Shown here in pieces: positions 13,285-26,300 of a stretch of DNA of 64,000 nucleotides. Positions within the stretch are counted from its first letter, which is position 1, and every line of letters begins with the position of its first letter. A model generated the notes under the pieces. That model made no database searches. It saw only the letters and a list, made by a program, of their open reading frames with translations, and was not told the DNA's origin. The stretch is from Gordionus sp. m RMFG-2023 (taxonomy: Eukaryota; Nematomorpha; Gordioida; Chordodea; Parachordodidae): contig NC_088779.1 in the NCBI RefSeq assembly GCF_954871325.1, positions 8,434,846-8,498,845 on the forward strand. Reading direction: 5' to 3'. The position numbers were made by a program, and so were the translations under genes.

Positions 13285-13735
13285 AAATGGTACATGTCAC
13301 CATAGAGAAGAGTGAATGCTTTAAAAAATGGACCGGCGGATTTCAAGAAAAATCTGCTGTCGATTGTAAAATCTTTCTTTGGGGTCCACAGAAATTTGTC
13401 TTTTTCCCCTATCGTTTTAATATTGAGGACCTCACTTCTGAACATGCCTAAGGTATTGATAAAGATTGGTATGAACACTGTTGCTGAGACCATCATTTGT
13501 TTTTTTATGGATTTCTTCCTTTTCGAAGGCAGAAAATAAAATGGTAGACTTTACTGCAAAATAGACATAAGTATAGTCCCAAGTCAGCCGGAGACCGTTA
13601 GTCCAGGGAATGAGGGATATACCATCGGGGCGAATGGCGTTCTCATTTGAAAGATTCTGGTTCGAGAGTAGATGGTATATTAACTTTTTGAGGGCAAGAT
13701 TTATGTCGAAGTTGGTGAGAGAATTTCCGTGATTT
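13285..13735 (-). mobile_element. LINE fragment with restriction-like endonuclease motif
   Basis: Read on the minus strand from about 13735, the segment contains LSNENAIRPDGISLIPW followed by NGLRLTWDYTYV. The PD...D spacing and the RPDG/WD(A/Y)T signature match the C-terminal restriction-like endonuclease region of early-branching non-LTR retrotransposons (R2/NeSL-like groups and their relatives), recalled from family knowledge. A second frame farther along (FIPIFINTLGMF, about 13470) resembles the region after it. The frame shifts at least once between the two, and no reverse transcriptase is seen, so this is a 5'-truncated dead copy. Confidence 0.55.
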
Positions 13736-13739
13736 TCTT

Positions 13740-14367
13740 TTTACTGTAACATTTTATTGAATATATCATTCACACATAAAAAAATTTCCTTCTCCCCTTT
13801 CTCTAAATTATTTGTAGCTAGATTATAATAAAAAAAAATAATATCCGAATAATTAAAACATATTTTCTATCCCTATTCCTATTACCTCCTATCAGGCTAC
13901 TACCTTTATTTTATTTCAATGAAACTGGCATCATACTCCTACTGTGATCGACCACTCATAAAGGGCGGAGTTATGTGAAAATGTGCTATCTTCTTTATAA
14001 TAGAGGAAAAATGTTAGTTTTGAGTTAGATTATATTTTTTCCTTGCTAATTTGTTAATAGACATAGTCAAAATTCATATTCTTGAAATTTTATATATTAG
14101 TCGCGCTAAAGTCTATCAGTATCCTTAGCCTAGAGAGGGTGGTGTACAAGTTCCAAATCCGCAAATTATAAAATTTATTTTTTCAATTAAATTCTTATTC
14201 GAAATTATAATGAATAATATTACATTTTGTATAAATTATTATCTATTATGGGATTGAGAAATATTTAATTTTAAGACAAAACCAATGATATACATTGGAC
14301 AAAACCAATGACAATTGGACAAAACATATGTACTAATAAATTCTATTAATTGCCATGTATCGCATAA
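13740..14367. other. Intergenic / ETFDH 5' flank
   Basis: No gene is visible. A short imperfect repeat (GACAAAACCAATGA / GGACAAAACATATG) lies at 14274-14331, just upstream of the inferred ETFDH start. Confidence 0.5.
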
Positions 14368-17300
14368 ATGCTTAAAAAAATTGATAAAGGTAATAAATTT
14401 TTAAATCAAAGAAATTTGCTAATTAACAGCAGTTTTTATCCATATTTCCAAAAGATATTCGCAAATAACCAATCCTAATCATGTAACCACGCACTACATA
14501 CGACATCCAAGAGATAAAGATCCCAGATGGAAAGGTGTTTTATTATTTTATTGTTTCTTAATAACTATATTCTAGGCATAAATATGGAAAGATTTGTAGA
14601 AGAATGTGATGTAGTTATTGTTGGAGGCGGACCTAGTGGTTTATCAGCCGCTATAAAATTGAAACAACTTGCTAAAGAATTTAATCAAAATTTAAGAGTA
14701 TGTTTACTCGAAAAAGGCCCATACATAGGTTTTTTAAGAGGATAAATTATTATAAATCTTAAGTTATTGTTTAAAAAATATTAGCCGCATACAATTTTTA
14801 ATACCTCCTATTATAAAAATTTTTATCTTTAAACCATTTAAATTATTAAATTTTTGCAAAATAAAAATTTTTGCTTGCTATCTTACCTTATATAGAATTA
14901 TGAAAAATTGGTTATAAAATTATAAATGTTACTACTTTCTTGTTTTTTTTTTCATAAAAAAAAATGATTTATTTAATTTGATAATGAGGGTATGGTTAAA
15001 ATTAATAAATTAGAGAGATTTAGATTATAGTTAATTATCTTGAAAGATAATGGGATTAAAGTTAATAGATAAAAAATATTTAGGGTATGATTTAAATTAT
15101 CTTGAGAGATAGATAATAGGGTTAAAAATTTAAAAAAGTTAGACTTTGATTAGAGAGATATGAGTTAGAAAATAAAGAACTAGGAAGAAATAGGTTAGGG
15201 TTAACTTATATCAGGGCTGTGTGTGTGAACCCTCTTTTCTAAAAATAATTGGTTTGGGTTCAGGGAAAAATCTCTAAACCTAGTTCAGGTTCGACCAGAA
15301 AAATAATGACTTATAAAAATTTGTTAAAATAACAGAAATATCATTTTTTTTTTAAATTTATTTTTTAGTATTGCAAAAATAATTTATCATCATAATTATA
15401 ATATATATAATATAATACTACATTTTAAATAGGAAATCTTTTATAAATGAAAATCATAAATTACATGTTTTTTTATTTATATAAGATTGGACCCTGAACT
15501 CTAAATTTTAAAAAAGGGTTTGGGTTTGGCGAAATAACTAGGGTTTGGAATGGTTTAGGTTCGGGTTCTCTGCCATGATTTATATTTAAAAATGGTTTAA
15601 TAATCTAGATATGCTATAATTTGGATGAAAGCCTGATTTAAATCAATATGATAGTGATATAAATAATTTTTTCCTAATTTTAAACATCACATCTTTTCTG
15701 ATTTTAATAACATTAAATTTTGATAAGAATTTAAAAATTTTATTCTATAAAAGTATAAATTATAATTTTTTGATAAATAATTATATACTATTCTTTTTTA
15801 TAAAGATAATTATAAATTTGTTAGGTGCCCACACACTCTCTGGAGCATGTATAGAAACCAAGGCCTTAGATGAACTTTTTCCTGATTGGAAAGCTAAAGG
15901 GGTATAATAATAAATATTTATTTATTGGCGTACACAGAGCTCTATTCTAAACAGAAAAATTTAGAGTCTAAGCTATGCCATATATTAATAGTATGATTTA
16001 TTTTAACTTGATTTATTTTTTCAAAGTTATAAAATAATTGTATCATGCACACATTTATTTACAGGTAAATATAATTTTATTTTGCTATATTTTTAAAAAT
16101 ATAAATATAACTAATAATATGCTGCTAGGCACCTCTCAATACCCCGGTTCAGAAAGAAAGCTTTTTGTATTTGCTTAACAACACTAAAATCCCTTTGCCA
16201 ATATTTAAAGGTATAATTCATTTAACTCAAATTAAAAAATATTACAAACAAACATCTATTTTAAATTGCTACATATAATGGTTAGTACATGAATATTTAT
16301 TAATAATATCAAAGGTCTTCCAATATACAATATGGGTAATTATATAGTTAGACTTGGCAATCTTGTAAAATGGCTAGGAAAACAAGCTGAAGAATTGGGG
16401 GTTGAGATATTTCCAGGGTTTGCTGCAAGCGAAGTATATTAATTTTAAATCTATCTTTTATCACCCTTATTATTGTGTATTTATTTGAAATATAATTTTG
16501 ATATGTTATCCAAGCATTTATGGAAATAAATAATCACAACTACTATATTCGATTAATTAGGAGAATGAGTTACTGATGATTGAAATGAAAGAATAGGGTA
16601 ATTAGAATAAATTTGACTGCCAAAACTAGAGTTGTTAAAAAGTCCGATTCATGTCGATTTGACATAATTATAATATGTTAGCCTGGAGAATTTTGCTCAT
16701 AAATGGAAGTCAGATTTTGACCGCTGATGAGGCTTACATTATATTATTTTGGTCCTCGAAATGTTTGGAATAGATTTCCAAATCTTTTTGCCAACTACGA
16801 TCAAAATCTTCAGGCTTAATATTTTTTCTGGATAAAATATTGATTTAGCCGTTTTTCAAAATCGTCTCAAATTGAGCCATTTAAAAACACTAATTTTGCA
16901 GATTATTTTAAAGGGAAATTAATAAAACGAGTATCTAACGCTATAATTTTTTGTAACACTTCCCAGCTGCTTGATTGATATAATTTAATAATATTGACCC
17001 TATCCAATAGCCCGGCTAGGATTTTTAAAATTATAACATATTCCCGGTCGAGTTCCTCGACGGATCTGCAGATCTCTGATGTTAATTAAAGTTTCCAAGA
17101 ATTTTATGACTAAAAGGTTACTATGCACATGCTGCTATACAATTTCCGGTAAAATCGAATCATAAAAAATTGTAATTTAATTGGTTCCCTCCATACTACA
17201 AAATGCATTTAACTTTAGAACATATAGTCTTTTCGGTCGTTTCTTATTTTTATCTCTTAAAAGATTGTTCAATTTTTTTTTAAAAATTTGATATCCAGGC

Positions 17301-20300
17301 TGTAAAATTTAAAAATCCGTTCCGGGCCGATGTTTTTAAAAAATAAAATAAATTGAAATTATATCGATTAATTAGTTGAATTAGTGGACCGTTTAATATT
17401 TATTTACAGCCCATATTTTCAATTTTCCTTTGTCAAACAATTTGCAAAATACATTCAAAATAACGGAATATTTAAAAATTCTTCATCCGAAATATTTCCG
17501 GGCTGGGTTTAAATCCAATTTTTTTTTCTAATCAGGAGAGCCTAAAGTTTTAACTTTTGCAGGTGAGTACCGTCCTATACGACCGTTACCGAATACCAAT
17601 ATAAATGAAATATAATTCATAGTTAATTTTATATTTATTAATTTTTTTCTTCCAGTCTCCCACGTTCACAAAAATATTATTTGATTATTTAAAGCCATTT
17701 CAATATTAATAAATCTTGTCCTCATTTATTATAAAAAAATATTAATCTTTTATCCCCATCCCTTTCAGATTTTGTACGATTCACCAACCCCACAAGGTGG
17801 CACTGAAAGCGACCGTAACGCATTACCAGTAGTGAGAGGAGTGGCAACAAACGACGTTGGGATAGCTAAAGACGGATCACCCAAGCCGAATTTTGAAAGG
17901 GGCATGGAGTTAAGGGCTAAGTTAACGTTATTTTCCGAAGGTTGTAGGGGTCATTTAACCAAAAGGCTTTCCCCTTATTTGGTCAAAAAAGATGGAAATG
18001 ATGGCTTGGCTCATGGAGGTATGGTAAATATAATACGGATATGATATTTTTGTTGTTTTTTTCTATAATTAAGTTGATATATTTAATTCAACTCCATTTG
18101 ATTTAAATTTTCCCCATCTAAAAAAAAATTGATTTAAATCAATATTTTTAACTTATACTTATTTATTAATTTTTATATCAAAATATAATCATTATTTATA
18201 TTATACAATTTTTCAAAGCTTAATAAAAATAATCAATGTTCACATTGACCTTGCATATATCTAATCTATTTAGCCTTACCATTTTATTAGAATTTTACTT
18301 GATGTTAATAAGGGTGTAAAAAGAAAAAACCGAATTTTCAAACATAAAAAATGGCAGCGAAATAAAAATAACAATCATGGGTGTGCACCGATTCACAATT
18401 TTTTCACCGATCCTCTCCAATCCGATATTTGGTGATATTTAAACAGTACCGATACCGATCTGATATTTACACCATTTTTATCATTATTTTTTTAAAATCT
18501 GTGTATAAATATTTTTTTAAAAAGCGTTTTAATCAGTTAAAAATCTAAAATAAATAACTTTAAAATTTTCTAAAAATATGTCTTATCTTTAAATTTGTAG
18601 AAAGGTTTTTATTTATAAGATATTTAGTAAATAATGTCTTATTTTATTAAGTTAAAGAGCCCTTAGAGAATAATTTTATATATAGTTACATTTTATTTAT
18701 TTTTTTTGAAAATAATCAGAATTTTTACATATCTATTTTAGCCTTCATACAAATAGGAAGTATAAATTTATGTGTTAGCTATATCTTCTTATTATCTTTA
18801 TTTGAATATAAAATAGAAACAAATTTAAATATCAATTATTAAATATGAAATGAAATGAAATAACCGCTCGATTTGAGCCAATTTTTAAAAACGGCTAATT
18901 CACGAAGAAAATTATTACGGAAGCCATAAGATTTTTTGGACATCTATTAACGAAATCTCGAGGTATTAAGCGATATTTTTTGGTTAAAATATTGGATTAG
19001 CCGTTTTTAAAAGTCGGCTCAAATCGAGCTATTTAACAACGCTATCTATAACACCAGCTGTGCTGAAGACTGATTCTGATGGAACACTTGTTGCAGGAGA
19101 TGCTAAATATTAACGTGCAAGGTTTGCTAAAGTTGAACCTTTGAGCATCACCCCTCCAATATTCGAGAGAATCGATCGGAGATAAAATATTGATATATTT
19201 GTTAATTTATCAAATTTAACACGATTTTTATTTATTATAAGTTATTTTCTTAATAAACACAATGGAATAAACAATAGATAAATTTAAATACACAAAAAAA
19301 TTTAGGTAATATTAGTGTATTTATATACTTTACTTCTTTTATCTTAAAAAATGTATTAAAAAAACATTAAACATTTTTATATTTTTTATGGGGAGTTATG
19401 AAGATTTATTACAAAATAAATAAAATAATGCATAAAATCGGTATCGGTTAAATTTAAAAAAAATATCGGCCGAACCGATATTTTTTTTTTAAAGTTTAAT
19501 ATCGCCGATTTGATACCGATATTTAATGCGGGACAAGCTCTACTTAAATATCATTTTAACTTAATTTTTAAGCAAATTCCTTTAAAAAAAATTAGTCTTT
19601 TTAAAGTAAATAATTCAATTTAAACAAAATGAGCAAATTATAAATTGATCGTTATAACGAAAAATTTCCAACCATCTTTGTAGATTGATATATAAATGTT
19701 GGCGTCAATGTTTTTCCGGCAATGTGTTATCTTTTCAACTTTAAATCATTTTTTTTGAGCGCATTTTTTTAAATTTAAAAATTTAGATTTTGCCGGAACA
19801 GTTTTCTTGGAATACTTACTCTATAAATATGAAACAATTTCGCTATGAATTTTTGAACTTAATAAAATTTTTATTAGTTTTTCCATAGATTTTTTTATAT
19901 AAATTATAAATGACTCAAAGGTTAACAGCAAAATTATCTAAAATTTATAAGATGGGTATTCTAAACATGCTGGAATAAATTTCCGGTAAAATCCAATTTT
20001 TAAATTTAAAAAAATGCGCTCAAAAAATGATTTAGATTTGAGAAAATAACACATTGACGCTGACATATATGTGATTGTGATAATTAAAATTTTAGCAATA
20101 AAATGCTGGTAAGGATTTTAGCAGTTATAAAAACAAGAAGAAAAAATAACATTCGTTTTTTTCTTCTTTAAATTTATATTTTATCCCTTGATAATAATTA
20201 AATTAATGCTAAAGTTGAATTTGAAAACTTATATCAATATCTAAGTTACGAAAGAAAGACACTCTCTCTTACTTTATTTCTCTCTTAGAAATTATTATGG

Positions 20301-23300
20301 AAATATATTATTCGATTTTTGACAGATAACTTATATATTTCGTCAATTTTAAGAAATATTTTCTATAATTGTTATAGGCACGCATAAATCTGAACCTCAA
20401 ATATATGGCATAGGCTATAAGGAATTATGGGAAGTCGATAAGAGTCAACATGTACCGGGCTTGGTTGAACATACCATTGGGTTTCCTTTGGTAAATCACA
20501 TTTAATACTCTTTCAAAATGGATTCAGTTAAACCTTTACAAACACCATAAAATATGGCAGAGAAATTTATTTTTTTTAAAAGTTTTTGTTAGTATTTGTC
20601 TTAAGCTATATTTATGGAACACGTTATATTTAAGCTTTTACGAATGCAGCGTTATTATAGCTGATTCAGTTTTAAAAAATAATTTAAGATAAAGCTAATA
20701 GAGAGATAATTATTTTATATAATATTTAAGAAAAATCATATACTTTTTTATAGAATTCGCTATTATTTTTATAATAATATCGCATAATTTTTATCAGCGG
20801 AACATGTGTTTTTCAAATTTTACCATAGCGTTATCATGATAACGCTCCATATTTATAAATTTATACCTATTGGCTTTTTTGTAATAAATAACGTAACATT
20901 TGGGATGAAGCGCGTTTGCTATAAATGCGGCTTTAGGATGTTTTATATCAATCGTTTAAAATAATTTTTTTGAACCACCTAATTTTGCCGGGATCCAACT
21001 ACCTCATTGCCATGAAATCTTGAAATATCATAATATTTATTTTTATATAATAAATGACATTAGAAGGTTAGGCTGTGTTGACCTAGATATCAAAAATATA
21101 ATTAATTAGATTTATCAACTTTAATTAAAAAAGAGAAATGAGTATTTTTAATGTAAAAATAAAATAGTGGTCTAAATCATTTTTTTTTATCTTGAAATTA
21201 TTAATATTTAATAAATATTAACTTAATTATAGATTTGTGAATTTTTACGAAAAAAAAAATATTTTATATTTTTCAAATTATAATAAGAAATAAGCAGTTA
21301 TATTAATCAAATAGGGAAGTATTTGAAAAAATAAATGAGAAGTATAAAAAAATTTTAAATGGATTTTATAAATTAATGCAGTAAAATTAACATTATAATT
21401 ATAAATTAGTATAATATTCATTTAAGTAAGCAAAAATTTGTGAATTCTTCATCCAAAACGCATCATTGGCTTTGCTTTGGCAGTCACTAATTCTCTCGAC
21501 TTCTACGCATCTTTACCTTACAAAATTTACAAATTTGAAATAATATTTAATGGGAGATTTTTGTCATGTTTCATAAATTTATAATTTTGATTATTTTAAA
21601 AATATTTAAGTCACAGTCTTAAGTGGGTTTAAAATAATTAAGAAGGGGGAGAAGAGAAATCAATATTGTTGTTTATTCCTTAAAATATTTATGGAGAGAG
21701 AATGTATTACCATTTAGGGGAATGGTTTGGAAAAAGTATATAAAGGGAGGAAAATAAATTGTATTATTTTTTTTAAAAGATAGAATTTATTAAGTAATTA
21801 AATTATAATAAATGTTTAAACATAGACTAATTATTTTATTATAGATTTTATGAATATAATCAACTATCTCCTTCTTTTATACAAAGATTATTGTTTTTTT
21901 AAAAAATATTTATTTCCATTTTTTTACAGGACTACAAAACATACGGTGGTTCCTTCGTTTACCATTACTCATCGGAGGAAGGTGGTGGTACTCCATTGGT
22001 CAGTTTGGGACTGGTTATGGGACTGGATTACTCCGATCCTTACCTTAACACATTCAAGGAATTTCAAAAACTCAAAACTCATCCCCATTTTCTTAAACTT
22101 CTGTCCAATGGGAAAAGGATAGGATATGGGGCTAGGGCTCTCAACGAAGGTGGATATCAAGTAAACTGTCGAATTCTTTCCTAATAATATTTATGATTGT
22201 CGTATTTAATCCCAATATTTTATATAAACTGTCATATTTAATCCCAATATTTCAAATAACCTTGTTGAAATTATATATATTTATGTACCCATACCATATC
22301 GTTATCCATTCAAATTTTTAATTTGATTAATCCCATAACATATTAAAATATCCAAAAATCAAAACAAAGGAAAATAAATCATGTGATCTTTCCTGTCGAG
22401 TTTATAAGTTATGCAGTGATTCTTACTTGAAATATTTTTCTTTAACGTTTGTTGACCCCAATTTGCAGTGTTGTTAAACAGCTCGATTTATTCAATTAGA
22501 AAAACTAACTCAAGATTTTAGTCAAAAATATATTTAGCAAGCATAGGGTTGGAAATTTTCGGGAATTGCGGTAACTTTCATATGGGAATAAATTGGAGTT
22601 TATGGAAATACATCGGAAATAAGGGAATGTAAGGGGATTCATGATATCGTTTAAATTGTAACCAACCAACAGATAAATAATAATGCAAATAATAAATATA
22701 ATAAGAGTATAGATTAAACGTTTAGTATAATAAATCTTCAAAACTCGATTTCACTTGTACTATCATCAACCCTTTCAACGCCCATATCATCCGAATCTGA
22801 TCAATTTCTGATAAACTATTTTCTTCAAAAATCTATTGTTTCTAGATTTTGTAGGCTTGGGAAACAAACACTATTAAATGTGAGCTACGAGAATATTTTT
22901 AATGAATGTATCAAGATTTATGATTATTTATAAGATAAAGGATTTAAGTTTTTAAAATAATTTTTAAAATATTTAAAAAATTAGGAATGTTCCTGGTCAA
23001 TAAATTCCATAGGATTATGACCGGGTTGGGAAATCTAGAGGCATAGGTAATATAATATTTTGACTAAAATATAGATCTGACTCGTTTTTAAAATTGGTTA
23101 AATCGAACCGTATAACAAAACAACTAATTGAGTATCAACTTTAGAAACATATGTTTATATTAAATTTATTATTATTTTTTAAATCTTATTTGATTTATTA
23201 GGATATGTTGCTTTGTTACTAATTATAATTTTGTACTTGGCATTTGATAGAAATTGGCATAAAATGTTAATATTTACTTATAAAATTAAAAAGCAAAGAA

Positions 23301-26300
23301 AATTCCGAGAGGTCAAAAATATTCCCTTCATGTATAGTCTTAGCAGGGTTTTCATTCAATTATACTTATCATTACGTTAACTCATCAGATTAAATATAAA
23401 TGTTTTAGTGTATTCCCAAGTTAACTTTTCCCGGCGGTTGTATAAGTGGATGCGGGGCAGGGTTCATGAACGTGGCGAAAATCAAGGGCACTCACAACGC
23501 AATGAAAAGCGGAATGGTCGCTGCCGAAAGTATTTTCGACACCATCTATCCTCTTGTCAGAAGTCGTCCCGATAAACAGGCGATCATCGATTCCAATAGT
23601 AGGGTAGGGAAAAATTGTGAGTTTTAAAAAAAAAATCATAGTAAAATAATATCTTAATATCTTAATTACTTATTTTTGTTCTTTTATATCTTACATCAGA
23701 CCTGGAGCCTATCATATACGAGCAACGTATTAGGGAAAGTTGGGTATGGAAAGAGTTGTACCAAACCCGCAACATTAAACCCAGTTTCAATAGCAGCTTA
23801 GGAATATACGGCGGCATTTTGTACACCGGAATATTGTATTACGTGACCAGGGGGAGAGAGCCGTGGACCCTTCACCATAATAGTAATATATTTTTTTTTA
23901 TTTAAGGGAAATGGTTAGAATGATTTATTTCTTATGGAGTATCAAAGGTCAGCAGCTTCATGAGAGAAGATTATTTGGAGGTTGTTTACCCACCTCCCCT
24001 AGAATATTTTCCCCTTCTATTAAACAATTTATTTTAAAATTTTATTCAAAAAATAGCCATTTATAATTAAAAAAAAAATTATACGGTGAATCAAAATCGC
24101 TTTCTTACTTACCTGATTTTTATTCAACGACTCTTGAGAATGCATTTTAATGAATGAATTATTATTAGTTTAGGTAAGTATTATACGTCATTGAGTTATC
24201 CGCTTCTGGATATTCTCAAAAAAGTAGTTCTACTCTTGATTCCCTTATTGAAAAATGAGTTCAAGTTTCAGTTCCTAAATTTTGGTTCCAAGTTCTCGTT
24301 CCAAAATCTGTTAAAAAGATTAAATCCTCCTTCCCCACCCCAAATTGTCAAAGTTTGAAATGCTCTACAAAATAGATCTGAAGATTTTTTGAGAATACTC
24401 AAACATATTTGATCAAATTTTAATTAAAATTCCAAATCCTTTTTATGTAAAAATCGAAAGATTTTTAGGCTTGAAAATTTTTTCATGATAAAATTACAAA
24501 ATATTTTGGTAAATTTTTTAACTCTGCAATAAATAAACTTTCTTCTAAATTAAATCGCACAACTTTTAATCAATATTATATAAATTATTCATATTTTTTG
24601 GAAATTTAAAAATGGATTCCAGCTTTAATTTCGGGTTTACCAGGGGTTCTTGTTCAAAGTTTTGAAAAAAATTTTTATCATATGGAAATAAAAATAATGA
24701 TAGAACTTGATAATCTCAAACTCCGTCCTGCAGAAGATTTTCGGAACTCGCCCCGCCACAAAAATCCTGATTATTATCCTTCCCCTTCCAAAAACCCTAC
24801 TACCTTCGATATTCTAACGTCGGTCGCCTTAACTGGAACCAACCATGCCCCGGACCAACCGTGTCATCTTGTTCTCAAAAATGATGAGGTGCCAGTCAAA
24901 GTCAATTGGAACGTATTTGCCGGACCCGAGGCTCGCTATTGTCCAGCTGGTACGTAAAGAAGACTGTAAATAAACATTTTTAATCTGATTAGTGTCCCTT
25001 TAAATTAATTTAAAATTTGGGTTTTTGAATTTTTTTAAAAAATAATATATTCGAGATGTATCGATACAGATTTTTAGATGCCTCCAATATCAAGTCGATA
25101 TAACCAGATAATCGATATTATTTAAAAAAAATTACCTTGTTTATTTTTCATGGGCATTTTTAAAAGTATCAACCAATACCGACATTTTAAAAACGATAGT
25201 TGCTAAAAATCGGTGTATTCATATGTTATATATGGTTTGTGTGTGTCGTAAATGATACATTTTATAATATAATGTCAATCATATTTGTTTATCTATGTGT
25301 TTGTATATAGTTTAAAAAAATGTCAATCATTTTTTTAATATTAGGAATCAATAGATATATATTTTTTTGTGAAAAAAATCACTTTTAATTTTGATAACAT
25401 TTTTGTTAATTTTCATAAAACCTTTTGAATTATGATAACATTTTTCGCTTTGATTTTTGACTTTTTGTAATTTGATGAATATATTTTACTTAATAAAGAT
25501 GATGAATATATTTTACTTAATAAAGATATAAGTCCAAATTTCAGTTCCGTGTTTATTTTATTTTATAATTCTGAATTTAGCTCTTTAATTCGGTAGTTTT
25601 TCCTTCTGAGCTTATTCTTATATTAGAATTTAGTCTCACATTTTTTTCATATAGTTAACGTTAAGTGTTTTTTGACAGTTGTTGACCGCGACTACCAGGA
25701 TAGTTTCGATTCCAGGGTTATTCGGTATTTTAAGGTAAAAAATATTTTATTTTATATTTTGTATCTCTACTCAGAACACAACGCAATCACCTTTTTGTGT
25801 AAATTTTTAGAAATTTAACACGGCCGTTTTAAAATAATATAAATTTTTCATATAATGAGATGGGCTTTTTAATTTTGATAGTGAGCCTAGCTTCTTTAAT
25901 AAAATTTCGGAGTATCCGAGTATTAATTGTCAAGATTTGTATCAAATGGTTGATAAATTTGATGTGAATAATGCATTAGTGACCATGTTATTGTTGGTCA
26001 TACTGTATGTTATATATATTGTAATAAAATTTTTGTTTGGAAAATGTACTCTGGTTGCGACCAAAGTATATGATAATTGGAAAATAGACACTCCGGTGTC
26101 GGCAGATTGTTGGAAAAAGATTTCGGTCTTGGAAAGTAGTTTAAATGGAATTTTAAATGAAATCAAGATAGGCAGACCTGAAAGGGTGGAAACGATGAAA
26201 GATAATAACGATGATCGTTCGGAATTAGTGGAGAAGTCAGTAGTTGACCTCCAGGAATTAAATAATATAAAAGAATCTATTAAAGATATTTATAGTGAGT

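Noticed and set aside
25681-25740. GC-richer, coding-like stretch right after tail copy 1, with splice-like edges (ACAG before, AAGGTAAAA after)
   Set aside because: It is in no way similar to the ETFDH protein at this point and is not needed for the reading frame across the intron. It belongs to the element cluster, and I cannot assign it.
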